46,291 nt of DNA from Armatimonadota bacterium (lineage in GTDB: Bacteria; Armatimonadota; Fimbriimonadia; Fimbriimonadales; Fimbriimonadaceae), in contig JAEVZK010000143.1 in assembly GCA_023392285.1 (NCBI GenBank), positions 1-46,291 on the forward strand, in the 5' to 3' direction. Shown one piece after another: positions 15,856-24,293 of this stretch. A model generated the notes under the pieces. That model had not been told where the DNA came from and did no database searches. It saw nothing but the letters and a program-made list of their open reading frames with translations. The translations under genes and the position numbers were made by a program. The stretch's first letter is position 1. Each line of letters starts with the position of its first letter.

Positions 15856-16602
15856 ATGAAACGTATCTTCCTCCTCCTTCTCCTCGCCGTCGGCTTTGCC
15901 GCGGGTTGCCAACAGGCGTCCACCTCGAGCGACGCTTCTTCGGACCAAAAGCCGGAGGGCACCACGAGCGGCAGCGCTCCAGCCGGCACGAAAACGGAGG
16001 AAATGGAGGGCGAAGCAAAGATTCCTGATGAGCTCCAAACTCCGGCTTATCATTGGTATGGCTTGAACAACACCAAGCCAATCCACTACCGTGCAACCCT
16101 CCCGAAGGGAGTGACCTATGAAGGAGATCAGACCTGTTCCTTTAAGGAGATGAAGGATGGGAAAGCCCTCTTCACCCTCGATCGAACGGAGGGGCTGGAA
16201 CAAGCTCTCGGCGACGAGACGATCGAACTCGCCAAGGACGCCGTCTACACGCTCGGTTCTACTGCGTTTACTAACTCGATCCATTCCAAAGAACTTCCGG
16301 CAGAGGTGAAGGCTGGCCAGACCTGGGACGTCAACGTTGAATTGAAGATGCAAGGCAACCAGACGTTAAAGAACAAGCAACATTTCAAGATCGTTGGGCC
16401 GGAGTCGGTGAAGACGCCAACCGGAACTCACGACGCGTTAAAGATCGTATCAACGGGTGAGCAAACCTTTAACGGGACGACCTACGCGGCCCAGTCGCAA
16501 TATTGGTATGTGCGAGATCATGGTCTTGTGAAGTCGATCAGTGTTCTCAAAGCCAAAGGTCAGAGCCAAACGATCACGGTTGAAGAGACCCCAGCAAAAT
16601 GA
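15856..16602 (+). CDS. Lipoprotein, tandem family member 2
   Basis: 248-aa predicted lipoprotein starting on the base after the previous stop. The signal peptide ends in a lipobox (FAAGC, Cys at 18), followed by a Ser/Thr/Gly-rich linker (about 19-50) of the kind that tethers lipoproteins. The folded part has KAGQTWDVNVELK in the middle and YWYVRDHGLVKSIS near the end, matching the family pattern of the adjacent genes. It overlaps the third member by 4 nt. No enzymatic motif is visible. Confidence 0.8.
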   Translation: MKRIFLLLLLAVGFAAGCQQASTSSDASSDQKPEGTTSGSAPAGTKTEEMEGEAKIPDELQTPAYHWYGLNNTKPIHYRATLPKGVTYEGDQTCSFKEMKDGKALFTLDRTEGLEQALGDETIELAKDAVYTLGSTAFTNSIHSKELPAEVKAGQTWDVNVELKMQGNQTLKNKQHFKIVGPESVKTPTGTHDALKIVSTGEQTFNGTTYAAQSQYWYVRDHGLVKSISVLKAKGQSQTITVEETPAK

Positions 16603-17210
16603 TTCTTATCGCGGCCGCCGCCCTCTTTCTCAACTCGGTAGATGATTTCTATCCCACGAGTCCGGGTTCGCATTGGGTGTACGAGGATAAGGAGAACAGC
16701 GTAACCATCGAAGAGACTGCCGGAAAGCCGGTCGAAATAAAGAAGGGGTTTTCGGCAATTCCGATCACTTCGATCATCGGCGGAAAGGATGCGGGCAAGA
16801 TGTTCTACAAGGCCAGTGCCGACACCATCCATCTCGTTGCTTTTCAGGCTCCCGGCAAAACCGAAATCGACCTTCTCCCTGAACCCCAGCCGATCGTAAA
16901 AATCGAAGACGATCTCAACAGCGATTGGGCATTTCAAGGGCAACTGCCAAGTGCGCTTGGCCCGGTGGCCTTCTACGTGAAGGGCCAATTGCGCAAGGGA
17001 CCCAAGACGACCGTGCTTGGGAACGAAGTAGACACGGTTAAAGCGGTCATCACGTCAGACGTCGGCGGAGGCAAGTCCGCGACCCACATTCGACAAGAAG
17101 CCATTTACGCGCGAGGAATTGGCTTGGTGGAAATGAAGGAGACATCTAAGTCGAGCGGATCTCAATCCAAACGCTATCTTAAACTCGTTAGCTTCGATCC
17201 TGCAAAGTAA
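16599..17210 (+). CDS. Secreted protein, tandem family member 3
   Basis: 203-aa protein with a short hydrophobic N-terminus (MILIAAAALFLNS) that could be a signal peptide but lacks a lipobox Cys. The mature part begins DDFYPTSPGSHWVYEDKE, parallel to the YFPLNVGNQWTYTYE of member 1. It ends with AIYARGIGLVEMKE, the family's closing phrase. It starts 4 nt inside the previous gene (ATGA) and the next gene starts right after its stop, so all four are one transcription unit. Function unknown. Confidence 0.75.
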   Translation: MILIAAAALFLNSVDDFYPTSPGSHWVYEDKENSVTIEETAGKPVEIKKGFSAIPITSIIGGKDAGKMFYKASADTIHLVAFQAPGKTEIDLLPEPQPIVKIEDDLNSDWAFQGQLPSALGPVAFYVKGQLRKGPKTTVLGNEVDTVKAVITSDVGGGKSATHIRQEAIYARGIGLVEMKETSKSSGSQSKRYLKLVSFDPAK

Positions 17211-17828
17211 GTGCGAACTCCTTCGACCATCGGCCTTGTCATCTTCTTAGTCGCTCTTTTGCTTTGCGGCTGCAATAAAGCCGGGACCCCTGGGCAGGGA
17301 CCTTTGATCTCTTCTCCGGAAGACTTGCATCCAACGGCCCTACAATTAAAGCGTGCGAAGCTGACCGCCGGCGGCACCAGTATCGATTCAACACTCACCA
17401 CGAGTTCAGATGGGCAGCGATACTTCATCGACTCGTTCGTGGATGGCACTCGCATGGAGCGCGAAATCTACCAGAACGGAGACCGGAGCTTCGATATTCT
17501 TGGGGCAACGGGAGAGGTGTTTGAACCACCGATTCCTCTTATCAAGTACGGAATGCATGTGGGCGACACTTGGACTTGGAAAGGCAGCACTTCGATTGTC
17601 GAAGGCAAATCCCAACCAGCAAAAGCGACGATTAGCAGCGCAGCCGACGACCTATGGCTCAACAACGCCTTGATGCACGATGTGGTAAAGGTCGAGGTCA
17701 CGTTGCAGCTGGATTCAGGCACAGATCAACCCGCCCTTCGCAAGATGCAATTCTGGTTCGTAAAAGATAAGGGAATCGTCAAACGCGCATTCGGGGCCGC
17801 TCTCATAAGAGAACCGGCGGAGGATTGA
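17211..17828 (+). CDS. Lipoprotein, tandem family member 4
   Basis: 205-aa predicted lipoprotein. The GTG start immediately follows the preceding TAA. The signal peptide ends in a lipobox (LLCGC, Cys at 21). The core has YGMHVGDTWTWKGS, equivalent to the conserved Trp phrase of the other members, and FWFVKDKGIVKRAF near the C-terminus. Its stop overlaps by 1 nt the ATG of the RodA/FtsW gene (TGATG), linking this family to a cell-shape gene. Function unknown. Confidence 0.78.
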   Translation: MRTPSTIGLVIFLVALLLCGCNKAGTPGQGPLISSPEDLHPTALQLKRAKLTAGGTSIDSTLTTSSDGQRYFIDSFVDGTRMEREIYQNGDRSFDILGATGEVFEPPIPLIKYGMHVGDTWTWKGSTSIVEGKSQPAKATISSAADDLWLNNALMHDVVKVEVTLQLDSGTDQPALRKMQFWFVKDKGIVKRAFGAALIREPAED

Positions 17829-18937
17829 TGGCTACCTTCAGCAGACCTATCCAAGTCGATCAACGCTCCGCAATCAGAAATTTGGATTGGACGCTACTCG
17901 GCAGCGCCGCGCTCCTACTCTTCATTGGGCTGGTATCTCTCTTTAGCATTGGCCATCGTGATGGCGAGCCCTATCTGAAGAAGCAGGTCGCAATGGCGGT
18001 GATCGGCCTCGTCCCGTTCGCGTTATTCTTCTTCGCGCCCGCCGATCTTTGGCGTCGCTTCGCCTCCGTGCTGTACGGGCTGAACGTGATCATGCTGGCC
18101 GCCGTTCTCAAGGTCGGTTCCAGTGCGAACGGCGCTCAACGCTGGATCGACCTAAAGTTCATGCAGTTTCAGCCTAGCGAGTTGGCGAAGCTGCTCGTGG
18201 TGCTCACGCTTTCATCGTTTCTCGTCGCTCGTGCGGATCAGATAAAGAAACCGAGCACGTTTCTGCTCTCTTTCTTGCACGTGGGCGTTCCCGCCGTGCT
18301 GATTGCCCTGCAGCCCCACTACGGGGGAGCACTCGTTCTGGTTGTGATATGGCTTGGCATTTCGCTTGCCGCAGGCGTGCCGTTTCGCTTTATCGCTTGT
18401 GCGGTCATCTTGCTGGGGTTCGCTGCTGTGCTTGCGGTCAAGGTGCCGGGTGCCTTTCATGGTTATCACCTTAAACGTTTAAAGGCGATGGCGAGGCCAG
18501 ACAAATCCGGCGCAAGTTGGCAGCAAGACCGAGCCCAGGTGGCACTTGCAGCCGGAGGAATTTTTGGCACCGGCCTTGGCAAGGGAACTCAGCACCTTCC
18601 TGAGCAGCAGAACGATTTCATCTTTACGGTGTTGGGTGAGGAATTGGGACTTGCCGGCTGCACACTGATTTTAACTGCCTTTGGTTTCTTCTTTTATCGA
18701 TTGTGGCTCGCGTTCGTGCGCACGAAAGATCTCTTTGGGCGAGCGGTGATCGCGGGCATCCTATCTCTGCTCGCCATTCATACCATGATCAATATCGGGA
18801 TGGTTATAGGACTCTTTCCAGTCATCGGCCTGTGGTTGCCGTTCATGAGCGCTGGAGGGTCTTCCCTATGGCTGTGCATGGCTTGCGTAGCCCTCGCGCT
18901 GAATCTGCGTCGGCGGGAAAAGGCGCTTCTCTTCTGA
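17828..18937 (+). CDS. rodA: RodA/FtsW/SpoVE (SEDS) family peptidoglycan glycosyltransferase
   Basis: SEDS proteins polymerise lipid II into glycan strands together with a class B PBP. This 369-aa membrane protein has about ten helices and SEDS signatures: NGAQRWIDL and FQPSELAKL, the basic loop with HLKRLKAMARPD, GTGLGKGTQ, NDFIFTVLGEELG, and the C-terminal PVIGLWLPFMSAGGSS. The pattern and length fit RodA slightly better than FtsW, but the distinction cannot be made here without mrdA, mreC or division genes nearby. The ATG at 17828 (overlapping the previous TGA) is preferred to a TTG one codon earlier. Confidence 0.88.
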   Translation: MATFSRPIQVDQRSAIRNLDWTLLGSAALLLFIGLVSLFSIGHRDGEPYLKKQVAMAVIGLVPFALFFFAPADLWRRFASVLYGLNVIMLAAVLKVGSSANGAQRWIDLKFMQFQPSELAKLLVVLTLSSFLVARADQIKKPSTFLLSFLHVGVPAVLIALQPHYGGALVLVVIWLGISLAAGVPFRFIACAVILLGFAAVLAVKVPGAFHGYHLKRLKAMARPDKSGASWQQDRAQVALAAGGIFGTGLGKGTQHLPEQQNDFIFTVLGEELGLAGCTLILTAFGFFFYRLWLAFVRTKDLFGRAVIAGILSLLAIHTMINIGMVIGLFPVIGLWLPFMSAGGSSLWLCMACVALALNLRRREKALLF

Positions 18938-18956
18938 CTCTCACGCCACGAAGAGG

Positions 18957-18962
18957 TAACTT
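18957..18962 (+). promoter_or_regulatory. Putative -10 element of the beta-helix gene (TAACTT)
   Basis: TAACTT ends 6 nt before the ATG at 18969. AAGAGG just upstream is too far from the ATG for a normal ribosome binding site (12 nt), which favours a leaderless reading. Confidence 0.4.
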
Positions 18963-18968
18963 GTCCTC

Positions 18969-21059
18969 ATGAGCCTGAGACGACTCTGGCCTTTGCTCGC
19001 TCTCGTGTCGAGCATTGCCGCCTCCCAGGAAACTGTCAATCTTTCAACCGGAATGGTCATTTCCAAGTCGGCCACTGTGAAGAAAGGGGCCAAGCTGATC
19101 GTTGGCCCTGGACCGGCGGTGAATTGCATTACAATCCGGGGCGATGACATCGTGGTTGACTTCAATCAAGCGTATGTACGCGCCCAAAAGGATGTGTGGC
19201 ATAACCGAGAGCATTTTAATGGCACCGGCATCCTCATCGACGGATGCAAGAACGTTACAGTGAGAAATCTGAACGTGCAAGGGTTCGCCTTCAACATCAA
19301 AGTCTTGAACTCCGAAAACGTGAAGATCGAGAATTGCGACGTTAGCTTTAGCCGCTCGATTCGCATGATGGAAAACGGAGCGATCAAAGATACGTTCCTC
19401 AACCTGAGAGACAGCCGCGTCTGGTCCAGCTACGGGGCCGAAGTTTGGCTCGAAAACTGCAAAAATTGCCGAGTAGAACGCGTGTACGGTACCGGCGGCA
19501 CGATTGGCGCTGCACTCCTAAACACCACCGGAACGACGATCTACAACTGCGACTTCTCGTTCGGCGGGGGTTGGGGAGTCGCCCTTTCAAATTCGGATGA
19601 CAACATCATCGCTTGGAATCACATGGATTTTCTTAACCGGTCCTGGGCCGGAGGTTGGGGCGGTGATTCAGCGGCCATTGCTGTTGCCGATGGCAGTGAT
19701 CATAACTTCTTCGTTGGAAATTCAATGACTCACAGCGGCGACGGCTTTTTCCTTTCCAATCGCAACGATATTGGCCCTCTCAATGCCCAAGGCGTTTACG
19801 ATCCGCAGGGCGGATCGAACCGCAATATTGTCGAATACAATGACGGCAGTTGGTCGTCGGCAAACGCCTTCGAAGGCACCTTTTCCGATTCAAATTTCTA
19901 CCTGAACAACCAAGCGAATCAGAGCCGCTACGGATTTTGGCTCGGCTTCTCATCCAATTCCTTGATCAAGGGCAATCGCATCACGGGGAATTCAGTCGAT
20001 GGCGTGGCGATTGAGCAGGGCCGAGGCACGCGCATTGTGGACAATCGATTCGAGAATAATGGCGGAACGGCGATTCACCTGTGGTCGACCGGTGCAAAAG
20101 AGAGAAGTCCCTTCCCTTCGCAAGAAATTGACCTGGTTGGAAACTCAATTGCAGGCGGTCGAGCGTTTTCATTGGAAGGTTCTACAGACGTGGCTGAGAA
20201 GGGCAACCGCTTGACCAACACGACTTCGAACAATTTCGCTTTCGCTACCCGCGATCCTAAGTCTTCGCCTCAGCTCACCGCTGAAGACGAGAAGAGACTG
20301 CGGGAAATTGCTGCTCTTCGTCCTTCAGATTTCAAGTTCTACTCCGAGCAACAAATGCCGAAAGGGCAGGAGTGGCTCATACCGGCCGAATACGGGCCAG
20401 ACGACTTTCGAGGCGAACTTGCCGCGGTGCGGCAGGTGGACCCAGGAATGATCGAGCTATATCTTATCAAGGAGGGAATACGGATCACCGGAAACGATGC
20501 CGTTGACTTCGAAGATACTCCGGACGATCCACGTTATGTTCGGGTTGTACCCAAAGCAGCCGGCAGCGCAGGCGTCGAGCGCGAGATCACGCTTAATCTA
20601 GTCAGTAAAGATGGAAGTCAGAAACAGAAGGTGACCGGCACCCTGAGATCAACAAATTGGTACGTGAAGTGGTTCTCGTGGGCTGGCTTAAGCTATGAAG
20701 ATCAAGCTGGATGGGACCGCTTGTGGGTGAGCCAGCCTCTGAATGCAGATCAAGTGCGGTCCATCGATGGCGACTGGTCTAACAAGTCGCCTGCCCAAGG
20801 TGTTCCATCCGACCACTTTGCTCTGCTCGCCTCAACGACTGTTACGGTTCCACCGGGCCGATACTTGTTCACCGTCACCTCCGACGATGGCGTGCGCGTC
20901 TACGTAGATGGCCGCATCGTCGTCAACCGCTGGAACCACCATGGCCCGACAACTGACAATGCACCCGTCAACTTGGATGCGGGGCCTCACACAATTCGTG
21001 TGGAATATTGCCAGGAAGACGGAGGTGCTGTGCTTCAAATTGCTTGGAAACGCATGTAG
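18969..21059 (+). CDS. Secreted right-handed beta-helix protein with C-terminal PA14 domain
   Basis: 696-aa exported protein. A signal peptide (about 1-20) ends near ASQ. Residues about 50-430 are parallel beta-helix repeats (PbH1/NosD-like) with recurring Asn-rich turns such as GCKNVTVRNLNV, NSENVKIENCDV, NSDDNIIAWN and SSNSLIKGNRIT. The last 130 residues form a PA14-type carbohydrate-binding domain (TVPPGRYLFTVTSDDGVRVYVDGR, then RVEYCQEDGGAVLQIAWK). Such proteins bind or cleave polysaccharides; no polysaccharide-lyase catalytic triad can be assigned by eye. It is transcribed separately from rodA and followed 40 bp later by the caspase-fold gene. Confidence 0.85.
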   Translation: MSLRRLWPLLALVSSIAASQETVNLSTGMVISKSATVKKGAKLIVGPGPAVNCITIRGDDIVVDFNQAYVRAQKDVWHNREHFNGTGILIDGCKNVTVRNLNVQGFAFNIKVLNSENVKIENCDVSFSRSIRMMENGAIKDTFLNLRDSRVWSSYGAEVWLENCKNCRVERVYGTGGTIGAALLNTTGTTIYNCDFSFGGGWGVALSNSDDNIIAWNHMDFLNRSWAGGWGGDSAAIAVADGSDHNFFVGNSMTHSGDGFFLSNRNDIGPLNAQGVYDPQGGSNRNIVEYNDGSWSSANAFEGTFSDSNFYLNNQANQSRYGFWLGFSSNSLIKGNRITGNSVDGVAIEQGRGTRIVDNRFENNGGTAIHLWSTGAKERSPFPSQEIDLVGNSIAGGRAFSLEGSTDVAEKGNRLTNTTSNNFAFATRDPKSSPQLTAEDEKRLREIAALRPSDFKFYSEQQMPKGQEWLIPAEYGPDDFRGELAAVRQVDPGMIELYLIKEGIRITGNDAVDFEDTPDDPRYVRVVPKAAGSAGVEREITLNLVSKDGSQKQKVTGTLRSTNWYVKWFSWAGLSYEDQAGWDRLWVSQPLNADQVRSIDGDWSNKSPAQGVPSDHFALLASTTVTVPPGRYLFTVTSDDGVRVYVDGRIVVNRWNHHGPTTDNAPVNLDAGPHTIRVEYCQEDGGAVLQIAWKRM

Positions 21060-21086
21060 CGTCGTATCCTCGACAAGGCTCACACG

Positions 21087-21092
21087 TATAAC
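21087..21092 (+). promoter_or_regulatory. Putative -10 element of the caspase-fold gene (TATAAC)
   Basis: TATAAC ends 7 nt before the ATG at 21100. TCGACA lies 11 nt upstream, too close to act as a standard -35. A leaderless transcript is predicted. Confidence 0.4.
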
Positions 21093-21099
21093 TCTCTTG

Positions 21100-24084
21100 A
21101 TGCGTCATCTCCTCACTGCAATTCTCTTGCTAACGCTCGCGGTTGCTGCTAGAGCCCAAGATCTTCCTCAGGAAACTCTCCGGTTTACGGCACCGAAAAA
21201 GAGGGCACTCGTGATCGGGGCGCAAGAGTACACCTCGCTTGGAAAGCTTCGCTTTGCTGGAAAGGACGCGATCGCATTTGCCAATGCGCTCCGAACAGAC
21301 CTCGGTTTTGGAGAAAACGAAATCACGCTGCTCAGCGATGCAGACGCGAAAACAAAGGCACCAACCTCGGCAAATATTGTCAGCGCGCTTGACCAGTTGC
21401 TCGCCGATCCGGCGCTTGATAGCGGCGACCTCTTTGTCTTCTATTTCTCAGGACATGGTGTGGGACTGAATGGCGGCGATTACTTGGCACCCACTGACGC
21501 ATCCTACGAGAAGATTTCTCAGCAGGGCCTTTCCGTCGCTTCCATCGTAAGCCGTATTGTCGCCAAGGGGCTGAAGAACGTGCTCTTTATTGCAGACGCA
21601 TGCCGTGCAGGAGAGAAGAATCCTTTCGGTGCGGAACTGCAGCAGCTCGGCAAGAAGGCGAACATTGCCGTCTTCCTCAGTTGCGCGCCAGGAAAGCGCT
21701 CCTATGAACTAGCTGGGGCAGAGAGCGGTGCCTTTACCCACGCGCTGATAGACCGACTCCACAACGCCAGCGCCGATGTACTCGGCGTCGTCTGGGCATC
21801 CAACCTCGCAAGGGAAACCTCTAAACAAACGTTCCAGTTGACAGAGCCATCGTACGGCAAATACGCCCAACAGCCCGCCGCTTGGAGCTTCGAAAACCAG
21901 GACATCGTCTTGGCCCAAACACCGAGGCCCGAACTCCTTGCCAAAATTCAGAAAGCGGCGGACGTTTCGGCTGAACTCCGAAAGCTGGGCGGAACCAAGG
22001 CTCAATTTCAGGAGGTACTCACCGCCTTTTCCTATCAATGCGTCCAAGAAGGGCAATGGTCATGGGCGCTGAAATTTCTCCGAATCGTGGATCAGACCTC
22101 CGGGTTGTCCAACCGTGACCTGCTCGTGTTTGGCATCCTCAACTACCTAACCGGGGATGTGGGTGAGAGCAAAAAGGTCTTCGCAAGAGCCTTGGCGATC
22201 AAGGAGCCATATTTTCACGCCCTTGCAGTAGCCCTGGACCCTCTCCAATCGAGTTCGGCGAAGCAGCGAAGCGAAGCGTCGGAAGTAATTTATAACGCCG
22301 AGCGCAAATTCACCTATGCAGAGGCTGCCTTTGTGTTTGCCCCGACTGCATCCGATAAGGAGTCGCTCATCGCCAGACAACTTCGCGCGAGCGGGAACGA
22401 ATCGAAGGAGGGCCTGTATTGGAGAGCCCGGCAAGCTCAATTGAAGAATGATCTCAAGCTTGCGAAGCAGCTTTTCCTTAAAAGCGCATCGATGCAAGGC
22501 GATCCCGACGCAACTCATTACGCCTGCGTTCAGCTCGTCACCATTGCGAAAGCCTCTTTCGACGTCGAAGGTCAGCTTGCAGCGTGGACGTTGGGCATGT
22601 CGATCAAGGGCCGCCAAGTCTATTGGGCATTGGACATGGCCGAGTTCATGCGGGACCTGGATAGAACACGAACAATTCAGGCGCTTCAGAAATACATCGA
22701 TCCGCAATTTAGTCCAAAGCCTGCCGACATTCTTGAGGCGGTAAAGATAGCGGGTCTGTCCGCTTCCGAGCTCGAGCCAACGCTCGAGAAGTTTGCTACG
22801 ATCTACCCCTACTCGCCGGAATATCAGACGGCCCGTTGGATCTCAAAATTATTAGCGAAGCCCCATCAATTTTTTGACATCCCAGAGGAAGTGTGGCGCG
22901 TAGCTGACGATCCTGTGGAAGCTCGATACGACGCCTTTTTTACCCTTTGGGTCGCGCTGAACGAGCAAGAATCCTTTCCCCTCCTCAATAAACTCGCCTA
23001 CACCACCGAGTTTATGTCTTCCCTGCTTCCATTCCAAGATCGTTTTGGTGAAAAGCCTTACGTATGGCGCGAAATGGTGGAGTGGGGAGTCTATTCGAAC
23101 CGGCAATATGCCACCTACATGATGGCTAAGAAATACATTTATCCAAAAGTCTTAGCGGGCAAAGCGGATGAAGAACTAGCCTCGACTGCTCTCAAATTGG
23201 CGATGAACGCCGGAAAGGATGGCGACGCTGAGGCGATCTTCAAAGCGTACAAGTGGACCGCCATTCAAGAGGAAGTTCCCCTTCGATATGCGGCCTATTT
23301 GGTCGTGCGAGGGAAAGTCAGCCAAGCAAGGGCCATTTATCAGAAGTTGAAGCGCAACGACAGGTCGCGCGGCTACTTTGAACTTTATGACGGCCTCGGC
23401 TTCTTCTTCAAGTTGAGCGACAAAAAAACCGACGAGCTTGTGAAGCAATTTGAGGCTTGGGATCCAGGAAATGTTGTTGGCATCGATATCAAAGCCTTCG
23501 TTGGTGGCAAGTTCTTCCATGACATTAAGCATTTCAATGCCATGTCAGTCGCGGTCGATTACTACCTTGCCGAGTTCTGGTACCTCTCCGCCGCCTGCCT
23601 TGAGCAAATGCAGAAGACCCTGCTTACCGCCACCTTCGGAAAAGCGGACGAAAACGACCAAACCCGTATGGGGTGGGTTTGGCTTCAAGCCGGGTACGTG
23701 GGGCTCGAATTTACTCGCGAAGCGAGTTACGCGAAGAATCCAAGCCTCGAACCGTTTGTCGGAGAATACAGCTACAGCTACAGCTACATCTGGGATCCGC
23801 AACGTGAAAAGGGGAATCAGGCGGGCGAGCTCAAGTTCACCATAGCCACCGATGGGGCACTGACCGGGACGGTCAAACTTGGCTCGAAATCTCTCGTGAT
23901 GACTGGCAAGTGCGACGCTTTTGGCAACCTCGAAGCTGTTTCTGCCGATGGTTGGACCCTGCTCGCGAAGATTCCCCCCAAGTCTCTGCTCGGCAGCATC
24001 GATATGCTGAAGAAATACGATCAGCAGTTCTCATTGATTGATCCGCAGTTCGGAAAAGTGGTCGGTTCGGCAGTCCCCCAGTAA
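21100..24084 (+). CDS. Secreted caspase-fold (C14, metacaspase-like) protein with helical repeat region
   Basis: 994-aa protein. A signal peptide (1-20, cut after AARAQ) exports it. Residues about 34-240 form a caspase p20 domain: RALVIGAQEY at the first strand, catalytic His119 in FYFSGHG and catalytic Cys168 in IADACRAGE. Both catalytic residues are intact. Residues about 280-860 are alpha-helical and look like TPR/SEL1-type repeats, likely a protein-binding scaffold. The C-terminus (about 890-994) has a beta-rich domain with an odd YSYSYSYIWD repeat. Upstream in-frame sequence to 20908 overlaps the beta-helix gene and is rejected as start. Bacterial members are proposed proteases in signalling or programmed death; the substrate is unknown. 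Confidence 0.85.
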   Translation: MRHLLTAILLLTLAVAARAQDLPQETLRFTAPKKRALVIGAQEYTSLGKLRFAGKDAIAFANALRTDLGFGENEITLLSDADAKTKAPTSANIVSALDQLLADPALDSGDLFVFYFSGHGVGLNGGDYLAPTDASYEKISQQGLSVASIVSRIVAKGLKNVLFIADACRAGEKNPFGAELQQLGKKANIAVFLSCAPGKRSYELAGAESGAFTHALIDRLHNASADVLGVVWASNLARETSKQTFQLTEPSYGKYAQQPAAWSFENQDIVLAQTPRPELLAKIQKAADVSAELRKLGGTKAQFQEVLTAFSYQCVQEGQWSWALKFLRIVDQTSGLSNRDLLVFGILNYLTGDVGESKKVFARALAIKEPYFHALAVALDPLQSSSAKQRSEASEVIYNAERKFTYAEAAFVFAPTASDKESLIARQLRASGNESKEGLYWRARQAQLKNDLKLAKQLFLKSASMQGDPDATHYACVQLVTIAKASFDVEGQLAAWTLGMSIKGRQVYWALDMAEFMRDLDRTRTIQALQKYIDPQFSPKPADILEAVKIAGLSASELEPTLEKFATIYPYSPEYQTARWISKLLAKPHQFFDIPEEVWRVADDPVEARYDAFFTLWVALNEQESFPLLNKLAYTTEFMSSLLPFQDRFGEKPYVWREMVEWGVYSNRQYATYMMAKKYIYPKVLAGKADEELASTALKLAMNAGKDGDAEAIFKAYKWTAIQEEVPLRYAAYLVVRGKVSQARAIYQKLKRNDRSRGYFELYDGLGFFFKLSDKKTDELVKQFEAWDPGNVVGIDIKAFVGGKFFHDIKHFNAMSVAVDYYLAEFWYLSAACLEQMQKTLLTATFGKADENDQTRMGWVWLQAGYVGLEFTREASYAKNPSLEPFVGEYSYSYSYIWDPQREKGNQAGELKFTIATDGALTGTVKLGSKSLVMTGKCDAFGNLEAVSADGWTLLAKIPPKSLLGSIDMLKKYDQQFSLIDPQFGKVVGSAVPQ

Positions 24085-24119
24085 AGATTAGGGAAAATTG
24101 ACCGATACCAAACTTGGCA

Positions 24120-24293
24120 ATGAATATTTCGAGTTCCGGCCAGACCACCGTTCAGGGCCCACAGACGGTGGACAAGCGCACTCAACTGCAGGCAATGCTC
24201 CTCCGTAAGAGCGTAGAGACCCAGCAGGCGGAAGCCGCCTCGATCATGCGCGAGACCGAAGGCAAGGGCCAGAGCATCGATATTCGCTGCTAA
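24120..24293 (+). CDS. Small protein, 57 aa, possibly YjfB-like
   Basis: Short frame starting 35 bp after the caspase-fold gene. The product is polar, with a helix-forming core (RTQLQAMLLRKSVETQQAEA) and a C-terminus ending SIDIRC. The pattern of a central helix rich in Leu, Lys, Gln and Ala ending in an aspartate-rich tail resembles small YjfB-type putative motility proteins (PF14070), but that match is weak. Its last 4 bp overlap the end of the convergent rhamnosidase gene. No clear ribosome binding site. Codon use is gene-like. Confidence 0.55.
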   Translation: MNISSSGQTTVQGPQTVDKRTQLQAMLLRKSVETQQAEAASIMRETEGKGQSIDIRC

